This document shows, one piece after another, positions 56,665 to 64,000 of a DNA stretch of 64,000 nucleotides; within the stretch, counting starts at the first letter, position 1; each line of letters starts with the position of its first letter. A program made the position numbers and the translations under genes. Below the pieces are notes generated by a model. The model was given only the letters and a program-made list of their open reading frames with translations. It searched no databases and was not told where the DNA came from. The DNA lies in the NCBI GenBank assembly GCA_040285825.1, contig JAUPSS010000009.1:806001-870000 (forward strand), written 5' to 3'. This stretch comes from Eukaryota sp. TZLM1-RC (taxonomy: Eukaryota > Metamonada: BaSk clade).

Positions 56665-57150
56665 ATGCATCGCGGAGGATTTCCTGGACAACGGCCTCAT
56701 AATAGAAGATTTCCCGGACCACATCGTGGGGGTTATCCTGGACAGCAACCACCTTGGCAACCACCCAATAATGGTGGATTTCCTGCAGCACGACCTGGTG
56801 GATTGCCTGGAGCACGACCTGGTGGATTTCCCGGACAACAACCACCTTGGCAACCACCCAATAATGGTGGATTTCCTGGACCACATCCTGGGGGTTATCC
56901 TGGACAGCAGCCAGCTTGGCAACCACCCAATAATGGTGGATTTCCTGGACCACATCCTGGGGGTTATCCTGGACAGCAGCCAGCTTGGCAACCACCCAAT
57001 AATGGTGGAATTCCTGGACCACATCCTGGGGGTTATCCTGGACAGCAGCCAGCTTGGCAACCACCCAATAATGGTGGATTTCCTGGACCACATCCTGGGG
57101 GTTATCCTGGACAGCAGGGTGGATTTCCTGGACAGCATCCCCGATATTAG
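56665..57150 (+). CDS. Gly/Pro/Gln-rich repeat protein
   Basis: 161 aa beginning [11 protein letters not shown], built almost entirely from [23 protein letters not shown] repeats. Composition resembles the flexible Pro/Gly/Tyr-rich tails of cytoplasmic or membrane-associated proteins (for example annexin, Alix or synexin tails), but no folded domain is attached and no signal peptide is seen. The plus frame is chosen because it has a clean start, a natural stop after HPRY, and a repeat translation typical of real proteins. The other frames are open only because the 69-bp unit happens to lack stops. Confidence 0.65.
   Translation: MHRGGFPGQRPHNRRFPGPHRGGYPGQQPPWQPPNNGGFPAARPGGLPGARPGGFPGQQPPWQPPNNGGFPGPHPGGYPGQQPAWQPPNNGGFPGPHPGGYPGQQPAWQPPNNGGIPGPHPGGYPGQQPAWQPPNNGGFPGPHPGGYPGQQGGFPGQHPRY
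56875..57150 (+). repeat. 69-bp tandem repeat inside the Gly/Pro-rich gene
   Basis: Units start at 56875, 56944, 57013 and 57082 with an exact 69-base period. The first three are near identical; the last is partial. Upstream half-units (56730-56870) are more diverged. Confidence 0.9.
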
Positions 57151-57679
57151 ATTTTGTACAGATCCATTTGATCAGCTGTTATTTGTAAACTCGTATATAG
57201 TCTCTTGGTACAACACTTAGTTCATAATCTTTAATCGATTTCTCAACAATATTCTTCATTGGTTCGTCTTTAATGATTTGAGGCAAGTCGCACGTTAAAT
57301 GACATCAGAATATAGCTCGTATATCATTAAATATAGGCAGTATCTTGTCAATGATGGAGAATTAAAATCATGACAGAAAGTACAAGATCTTGTGGTTTTT
57401 TCATTCCTTGACTCTGTAAGCAAGATAATAATATCAATTGTTACTACATTTAGTACATTTTGCCTGGAATAATGTTGAACTATTCTCTTTTGTTCATGAT
57501 AAGAGATTATAACTTCAATGATGTGTTGTTAACCCAGAAAAGGTCATTCTGAACAAAAACTAGATGGATGCCAATCATAACATTTATTGAAATTTGTATT
57601 AGTTTGCGAAGCTATTCAGTGCTGATTTTACTTTCAGTTGTTCAAATTCAATCTACCTCCTCCGCAATGCTTTTCAGAT
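57151..57679. other. Intergenic, nothing recognised
   Basis: AT-rich, no frame or matched repeat. Confidence 0.45.
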
Positions 57680-58275
57680 GTGAAATGTAAATTTGGTGCT
57701 TATGGTTCTTTTGATCACCATCTTTCTTGCTGTAAATTCACTCAAAAAAGATCAATTATCCACACTGCTGTTCGTGATTGCATTATATTATGATCTGTCA
57801 AAGTGTGCTCATCATCCAGGTCGTTTCGAACCTCCGTTTGATGAATTTAGTATAATTTTGAGCCAAAAACGAGGTGATGTTCAGTGTGTATGGTATGATG
57901 GAACTGAACTATTTATCAATTATTCTACCGAGTCTCCATGGAAAAGAAGTTCCAAATCTGACATTCAACATTTACTCAAAGCTGCTGAGCTTTTCTTGAA
58001 ATCAAAATACGAAGCCCTTCTACAACGTCTCATTGGAGCAAGGGGCAGAAACATCAAATTTATCGCAATTGCTATTTCATTTTTTGCTACCATTGGAACT
58101 GAAGGTCTCAATTTTTAAGATGATTTAGGAAATCTTTTCAAAGAAAGTGGTTGTCCATTCGATTTCTTGATTTGGAAAAACCGAATTACATTTTCGTTAT
58201 TGAAAGCTCTTTCTCGTTATTTTAACTCTATTTTGATGAATATCACGGAAATTTATAACAAGCAGGGATGCTATA
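57680..58275 (+). mobile_element. Non-LTR retroelement tail (family 3-like)
   Basis: A zinc-knuckle stretch (CKFGAYGSFDHHLSCC, about 57680-57730), then in a shifted frame HHPGRFEPPFDEFSIILSQK, GDVQCVWYDG, and KFIAIAISFFATIGTEGLNF. After a TAA it reads FDFLIWKNRITFSLLKALS. This follows the order knuckle, nuclease-like domain, WKNRITFS tail seen in family 3. Confidence 0.6.
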
Positions 58276-58539
58276 CAAGTAAATAGCAAAATCCCCCGTC
58301 ATTTAATTGATGGGGTTTGAGTAGGTTAAAGCTTTACTTAAGGTTTGATATTGAGTTTTAAAATGTGACTGTTTTTGGAATAAATTTTTTCTTTTGATTG
58401 TTCCTTAATTAATTAATGAATTTTGTGATGATAATTTTTCAATTCTTGTCCCACACTACGAAAAGCACCAAAATCTAAAGAACTTCTATTGAATCATGTA
58501 TTATGAAGAAAATTACCATTAGATTTTTGAACATATGTT

Positions 58540-58700
58540 TTTGGCAAAATAGAATTGTGTTTTATTTATTTAGGGGGTTGTCGAAAATGGTTTCTGATGT
58601 CATGTTTTCTCTTGTATCTCACAATGAGAGAGTTGTATCTATTTGATTTGTTTTGGGAGAGATGGATTGTTTAGATCTTGATTTATAAGTTTTCTGATAA
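58540..58700 (+). mobile_element. Short retroelement tail (family 3-like)
   Basis: FWQNRIVFYLFRGLSKMVSD matches the tail GVHWQNRIVFSIFKGIVKK at 10.6 kb. Only the last part of the element is present. Confidence 0.5.
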
Positions 58701-58787
58701 ATAAATATTATTAAAGAAATGTTGATGTTCCTACGCACTTCCATTACCACAGAGCACACTAATTAGTTCCATGTAGAATTAATTTTG

Positions 58788-59300
58788 AATGATCACGAAT
58801 AACAACAACAACCAACAAGCTCAAAATGGAAGCATTTGGTCTAATTCCAAAATAGGTCCAAAATTTGAGGGAAATTTAGTGTTTGTTCACGCAGAAGAAT
58901 ACTTGTTTTCACTGAGAGAAAACTGATAGTTCTCAATCACACCATTAATTTCAATTAATTTCAATTAATAAGATTCTTAATTAGGTTGTTTTGAAGAACG
59001 CTGAATATTGGTTTGTGATGAAGCATTTGAAACACCTTCATAAGGAACAACGACAATATTTTAAATTAACTTTGACATGATAAACACATTTAAATAATGT
59101 TTATCACTGTGGCGAAAAGAACACCACAAAAGAGGACTCCACAGTGGAGAACGCACATTGGAGATGTTTACCGAATAATAAACATTCCGTGTGTTATACG
59201 AACAGACTGCGGAAAATCATATGCTGCAACCATTGCCCAATGGTTGACTGAATTAAATGTACAAGGTTCAGTAGCTCAATTGGAAATACTGTTCAAATAA
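58788..59300 (+). mobile_element. LTR-retroelement crumbs: gag-like start and integrase-like piece
   Basis: A 45-aa frame at 58788-58926 (Asn-rich start, then GPKFEGNLVFVHAEEYLFSL) resembles the first strand and helix of gypsy-type gag. A frame at 59097-59300 contains WRTHIGDVYRIINIPCVIRT and DCGKSYAATIAQWL, resembling the integrase-core segment around the second catalytic aspartate, with Cys in place of the usual Gly. Everything between them in a real element is missing. Confidence 0.4.
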
Positions 59301-59555
59301 ATACTAAATTAAAATAAATATATTTCAAATTACGGTCAATGTTTGCAAGGTAATTTTTTTAAGAAACTTATTCTATTCAAAAGAATTGTTAAAAACTAAA
59401 AATCAATAAGATCAAACTCCATATCTACCATTCAAAATTTACCTATAGCATTTTCTTCATAAAATCTTCCTAGTGATAACAATGAGCTAGAAACAAGGCT
59501 ATGTTATCCTTGAAAAATAGAAAATACAATTCTATTGCCAAAAGGCTCGGTCAAA
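59301..59555. other. Intergenic, nothing recognised
   Basis: AT-rich, no frame or repeat matched. Confidence 0.4.
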
Positions 59556-59765
59556 TATTCTTTCAGTTCTGTTTTTGACAATAGATGAAAAATCGTCTAA
59601 AAAAACAACTCAGTTTTCCCCCAGATTCGAGAAAAAGGAACAGCAAAAGGACAAAGAAGTTATTGAGTATGTGAGTTGGAATTCAGATTATTGATTTTTT
59701 TCATCTTACTTGATAATTTCCGCTTCTTCAGCTCTACGTAAAGGTGTATTATAGAATTGAAAGAC
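59556..59765 (-). mobile_element. Non-LTR retroelement tail (family 2), short
   Basis: The minus strand matches the PLRRAEEAKIIKY … NLNSNSHIQY part of the copy at 23980-24345, including the shared ATTCCAACTCACATACTCAA stretch (59663-59682 in complement). Confidence 0.6.
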
Positions 59766-60665
59766 AACGAAATATCAATATTGTTCACAAAATTTACTTA
59801 GATTCAACTTAAACGAATTGTTTCCTTATTTCCTCAATTATCAGGTTTAAGATGAAAAGAAATTTTAATATTACATCAACTTCCTTGAGAACATAACCAC
59901 AGACACGACATATTATAAAACTATTATCGTAGTTGTTTGCTGATTTTTGTGTGCTGTCTTTTCTATTGATATAAATATATCCAAGAACACAGATGCTGTT
60001 GAAAAAATAAAAAATGTTTTCAATTTAAGTCCAATATCTACATTATGAAACATTTATAGATTAAGTGTTGTTATTGAAAGCAGCATCAACCCCAAGGTTA
60101 AAACCTGTATCTTTGCCATATATATGTTGACCAGATTCTTAGTCTTGTCTTAATCGTTGGTAATCATTCATTGAAAAATTTCCTTCAATGGTGATTTACA
60201 CTGCTAATTTTGCACATGAATTCAAATAAAAACACAACTAAAGAGAAAACAATAAAAGTTGGACCACAAGCAATATAAAGGTTATAGCAATCCAACAACA
60301 AGATTCGTAGCGTTCTTCCCAGTTGAACTTCTCTCGCACATTAAAACAGTACATCTGTTCTATTCGTTTATCCTTATTTATTGACTGAATAGTCCTTAAA
60401 CAAATAAAAGTATAGTGATTTCTAAAATGAAGTGTTCTACAACAAGTTTAGGGAATATTTCAACTATAAAATGAGATAAAAAATATTTATTCAACTACAC
60501 ATACAATAAGACAAGATTATTGGAAAAAAATGTTAAGAAAGAATAAGAAAAAATAATTTACATCAAAAAGACAGATAAAACTAAACAAAAAACTATGTGT
60601 AAATAGCAAAAAAACGGGGAGGGGGCAAATTGTAATAGAAAAAGAACAGGTGCCCGAAATAATCG
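59766..60665. other. Intergenic, 3' flank of the karyopherin gene
   Basis: AT-rich and without frames. A short G-rich patch (GGGGAGGGGG, 60616-60625) lies just past the stop codon of the neighbouring minus-strand gene. Confidence 0.5.
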
Positions 60666-63600
60666 TTATTTTTTCAAAAATTTGGACAGAGACTTACAGC
60701 AGGTGTTGAACTCAGAAGTATCCAAAATGAGCAAACAAACTTGCTGAATATTTACAAAATGCTGGTGAAAAATTTCAACTGCTGAGCTCAATTTTGATTG
60801 GTCTACACAGGTCAGCAAAATAGCCGAATAATTGGAAAATTCTTCCAAGGCTATTGTTACACATTCCTTGTCAATATTGGACGAGCAAATGCATAACAAT
60901 GGCTTAATCAGTAAAGGACAAACAAAAAGAAAGTCAGAATATGAAATAAAAGACGAATTGATTAAATTTTCCAACAAAACTGAATATCGACAGAGTAATA
61001 AAGATTTTTGACTAAAAAAGGATTTTAATAACAAATCTCGTGCAGTTTTTCGAAGAGAATAATCTTCAAAATTTGCACAAATATTTGCAAAAAGAGCGAC
61101 AATTTTTGCAACAACATCTTCTGAGCTGACTGAATACTGACTGAGAGTAACTAAACTGTCAGACGAGAAGAGCTCAGCAGGGATCAGTGACACGAGATTG
61201 ACAAGTGGTAAAACAAACTTTTCAGAATATTTGCTAGAAATAATTGCGGAAAGAAGGTCAAAAATAAGGGAAACTATGTGATTACTGAGCGTCTGGTTAC
61301 GTGATGATGACATGATTATTTGCTCTATGTTTGTACATAAAGTAGTGAAGAATCGTGGAAAATTACGTTCAAGTGCAATAAAGGCCAAAGACTTGAAATT
61401 CTCACAAACAATTGACAAATTGAGCTCATCTGTCGAAATTTTGGCAAATGCAGATCCAAAAGTATATGAAACATCATCCTGTAAACTCGAGGCTACGAAA
61501 TTTGATAAAATATGCCTCAAAAGAAGAGAAAAATTGTGAAAAATTAAAGATATTGAGGAACTATTATTACCAGAATTAGTCGAAAATTTGAGAAATTTCT
61601 GCTGACAATTTCCACTTGACACAGACTCTAAATATTTCAAAAAAATTGAATGAACAATTGGCCAAATTTTTTGAATCCTAGAATATTGGAGATTAAAGCA
61701 AATCTGGAACAGAAATCGAACTAAAAATTCAGGACAAACATCGTTTTCAATCAACAGCGAAAAGTTGTCCATTTTGTTGAAATTTTCGTAAAATTGATGA
61801 AATTTTTTGATTTCATTAATGTCTTCCAAATATTCAGACGAATATAGACACATGACGTTCGTGACATGAGCAATATTTAAAATTTTCAAAACATTGGACC
61901 AAGCATCAACAATTAAATTTGGATTTTCATTAATAATTTCAATAAATAAGGAAACTGTACTCAAAATGATTGATTGATCTCTACTTTTGACCTTTTCGAC
62001 AGTGACAGTTCTCATGACAACTTCATAAAGAATGCAAATAGCTTTATCAAAAGTGTCAAAATTTTTGAGAATTTTTACAAAATTTATCATTGTTGAATGA
62101 CAGTCACACTTGGAATTAGAAAAGATCATTAACAGATCAATGACAAGTGCTTCAAAATATTGAGAATCAATAGGATAGTGAGAAGAGCTCTCCAAAAAAG
62201 TGACCACTTGAGAATTAAAAATTTGACAAATTGCAATATTGCGGTGGAAAAGTGCTGACTTCAAGGTCAAAATATTTGAATTTTTGGGACTTTGACCAGT
62301 AACGACAGGAGGAATAGGATTCTCTAATATTTGATGATATAGAACTTCCATAAGGTCGAAATCAATCAAATCACAATCAACTTCCGACTTGATTGACTCT
62401 GTAAACGTCAACAAATCCATTTTGTTTTGAACTGACTTATTGTGTAAATCAGTATGCAATAAAAGAGATGCAAATGAAATATAATGAAGATCATTGAAAA
62501 TTTTCTTCAAAATTTTGCCCTTGTCACTCTCACTGACACTTTCATTGTCAGTGTTTGAATATTTCACCAATAATTGACCTCCAATAGTCAGCTTCGAGCT
62601 CAAAGAAGCGACTAGTTCAGCAAAATGCTCAAAAATTCGATCAATCATTTGAGCTTCCCCAGGCAGATTAGGGATCAAAAGAACAAAATTTGACAGTAAG
62701 AACCAAAATTCAGTTGTCGAATCTTTAATCTGAGCAAGAAAAATTTTGGAAAGATGTTTTGAATTGGGATCAGCAAAAATTTCACCAATATTTGTTAAAG
62801 GATGTGTGAGTGCTGACCAAGCAACCAAATTTTCAAAATGAAATTTAGATTTATAATGAGCTTGATTATTCCTTGATTCAAAATTTGACAGCATTTCAGT
62901 AAGCTTATTGGTATCTGAAATTGGGGAAATTTTCGAAAACAAATTGAAAATTTCAGTTTTGAAGGAATCGGTTTCAGTTTTGGAGAAATCAACATTGGTA
63001 TAATCAAGTTGATGGACAAAATTTTCTAAAATTTTAACAACAGTAGAATAATGATCTCTTTTAGTTGTCAGTTGAGGTGTCAGCAGCTCTGTTAAAATTT
63101 TCGAAAAACAAGACGGTAAGCATGGATGATATTCCAAGAAGCAAAGTTTTGGGAAAAAATTGGTTGTTTCAGACAAATACCCAAAAATTTCAAAAATTTC
63201 GCCCAACAGTACTTCCAAAATTTTCGACTTGGAGTTACTAATAATGTCGACCAATAAATTCAAAAAAGAGATCACTGACACGGGACAGAGATCAATAGCA
63301 CGAGGCAACAAAAATTTCAGTACGCAGAGACATCTGAGCGAAACAATTCTACATCCTATTAAATTTTCAAAATGGGAACTTCTGAAAATAAAAAAATCAG
63401 CTATATTTCCCAACAAAAAATTAGTACAATCACCATTAATACAACAATTTTCACCATTTGTCACTCCCAGCACCACCAAATTATACAAGACAGATCTTAT
63501 TTCAAGAGGAAATTCCGAAAATTTGGAAAAAGATTTTAAAACTAAATTGGGAGAGTTCTTGGTAATTTCTATTAAGGAATCTCTGGCACAAACACGTAGA

Positions 63601-64000
63601 GAATTATCAATACCAGTGTCAGAAAATGCAATGCTGAGGGTGTAGTCTAATGTAGATAGAGGAAGGGTGAAGTAGGAAGAGAGACGGGTGAGAGTAGTGA
63701 GGTAACGTACCATAATAGAAGGTTCAGTGTGGAGGTTAAGGTGTGAGGTGATTGTGGTGATGGAGGAGATAAGGGGAGCATGAAGGACAGGAGAAATAGC
63801 AAATGTAGGAAATGTTGAGAGAATACTGAGTTTGACAGGTGTGGATCCAGAAGAAAAGACTTGAGGACATGAGGAGAGAAACTCAGTGAAGTTTGAATCA
63901 GCAAGAGATGTGAAGAGAGATGATGCAAGTGTGGAGTAAGATGCTATGTCAGGGTCCAGTTTGAGGATGGTGGTGATAACATGAGCGTCAGTTTTAAAGA
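60666..64000 (-). CDS. Importin-beta-family karyopherin (transportin-3/importin-13-like), 5' end outside window
   Basis: One open minus-strand frame runs from the right edge to a TAA at 60666 (over 1,100 codons visible), without introns. The sequence is a continuous series of paired amphipathic helices of HEAT type. Near the right edge it reads TILKLDPDIASYSTLASSLF followed by TSLADSNFTEFLSS, and then RDSLIEITKNSPN (about 63580), which fits the exportin-1/transportin-3/importin-13 layout. Such proteins carry cargo through nuclear pores under Ran control. The exact orthologue cannot be decided without the N-terminal Ran-binding region, which lies outside the window. The ATG at 63713 is internal, since the frame stays open and protein-like upstream of it. 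Confidence 0.6.
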   Translation of the reverse strand, partial: FKTDAHVITTILKLDPDIASYSTLASSLFTSLADSNFTEFLSSCPQVFSSGSTPVKLSILSTFPTFAISPVLHAPLISSITTITSHLNLHTEPSIMVRYLTTLTRLSSYFTLPLSTLDYTLSIAFSDTGIDNSLRVCARDSLIEITKNSPNLVLKSFSKFSEFPLEIRSVLYNLVVLGVTNGENCCINGDCTNFLLGNIADFFIFRSSHFENLIGCRIVSLRCLCVLKFLLPRAIDLCPVSVISFLNLLVDIISNSKSKILEVLLGEIFEIFGYLSETTNFFPKLCFLEYHPCLPSCFSKILTELLTPQLTTKRDHYSTVVKILENFVHQLDYTNVDFSKTETDSFKTEIFNLFSKISPISDTNKLTEMLSNFESRNNQAHYKSKFHFENLVAWSALTHPLTNIGEIFADPNSKHLSKIFLAQIKDSTTEFWFLLSNFVLLIPNLPGEAQMIDRIFEHFAELVASLSSKLTIGGQLLVKYSNTDNESVSESDKGKILKKIFNDLHYISFASLLLHTDLHNKSVQNKMDLLTFTESIKSEVDCDLIDFDLMEVLYHQILENPIPPVVTGQSPKNSNILTLKSALFHRNIAICQIFNSQVVTFLESSSHYPIDSQYFEALVIDLLMIFSNSKCDCHSTMINFVKILKNFDTFDKAICILYEVVMRTVTVEKVKSRDQSIILSTVSLFIEIINENPNLIVDAWSNVLKILNIAHVTNVMCLYSSEYLEDINEIKKFHQFYENFNKMDNFSLLIENDVCPEFLVRFLFQICFNLQYSRIQKIWPIVHSIFLKYLESVSSGNCQQKFLKFSTNSGNNSSSISLIFHNFSLLLRHILSNFVASSLQDDVSYTFGSAFAKISTDELNLSIVCENFKSLAFIALERNFPRFFTTLCTNIEQIIMSSSRNQTLSNHIVSLIFDLLSAIISSKYSEKFVLPLVNLVSLIPAELFSSDSLVTLSQYSVSSEDVVAKIVALFANICANFEDYSLRKTARDLLLKSFFSQKSLLLCRYSVLLENLINSSFISYSDFLFVCPLLIKPLLCICSSNIDKECVTIALEEFSNYSAILLTCVDQSKLSSAVEIFHQHFVNIQQVCLLILDTSEFNTCCKSLSKFLKK

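Noticed and set aside
56615-57138. Long antisense frames across the Gly/Pro-rich repeat array
   Set aside because: They are open only because the 69-bp unit lacks stops in several frames; composition and the natural start/stop favour the plus frame.
56875-57150. CRISPR-like array
   Set aside because: The repeats are contiguous, coding, without unique spacers, and the sequence is eukaryotic.
59097-59300. A stand-alone domesticated integrase gene
   Set aside because: Only one catalytic segment is present, with an atypical Cys, and it is surrounded by other retroelement debris.
1-64000. tRNA or rRNA genes
   Set aside because: A few GTTCAAATC/GTTCGAA-type words were seen, but none sits in a readable cloverleaf; none is called.

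Overview
The window is nuclear DNA from an AT-rich, intron-bearing eukaryote, most likely a free-living protist. Host genes that can be recognised include a Clf1/Crooked-neck splicing factor, a Bet1-like SNARE, a FAM13-like RhoGAP, an importin-beta-family karyopherin, an auxin-efflux-carrier-family transporter, a CBM20-BTB-glycosyltransferase and a large secreted repeat protein. TAA, TAG and TGA all end genes, so the code looks standard. Wherever splicing can be checked, introns are only 28-33 nt long, and one gene carries a 9-nt micro-exon. I cannot name the lineage.

Layout. 1-5.4 kb and 14.8-22.3 kb are the arms of a large inverted duplication. Each arm has a gene for a ubiquitin-like/ADP-ribosyltransferase-like fusion and a multi-domain ependymin-like gene. 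The 9.4-kb spacer holds a decayed BTB gene, retroelement tails and an intact secreted protein of about 1,066 aa made of five repeats. 22.5-37 kb is a transposon graveyard: LTR-element gag/protease, hAT fragments and several non-LTR reverse-transcriptase families. It includes a P-loop NTPase gene split inside its Walker B region by a 2.07-kb hAT element with 8-bp target duplications. 38.9-41.4 kb holds the CBM20-BTB-GT gene. 41.5-46 kb is again retroelement tails plus a truncated ADP-ribosyltransferase copy. 46.4-49.8 kb is a compact housekeeping block (Clf1, Bet1, transporter) with three telomere-type TTAGGG units just after Bet1. 49.9-54.2 kb carries retroelement tails and a decayed Fanzor (eukaryotic TnpB relative). 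54.5-57.2 kb has the RhoGAP and a Gly/Pro-rich repeat protein. 57.6-60 kb is more retroelement debris. 60.7 kb to the right edge is the karyopherin, which runs out of the window.

How it fits together. Intact host genes sit in short islands between copies of one dominant non-LTR element (recognisable by a zinc knuckle and a restriction-endonuclease-like C-terminus) and relatives of it. The inverted duplication ends inside copies of this element, which suggests repeat-mediated rearrangement. The most unusual content is the ubiquitin-like/ART fusion, present as two full copies plus two fragments. It keeps the LRLRGG processing tail but lacks the positions of ubiquitin K48 and K63. Next come the CBM20-BTB-GT fusion, the tiny introns and the Fanzor relic. 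Many of the broken genes could be true pseudogenes, but indel errors in the assembly cannot be excluded from sequence alone.
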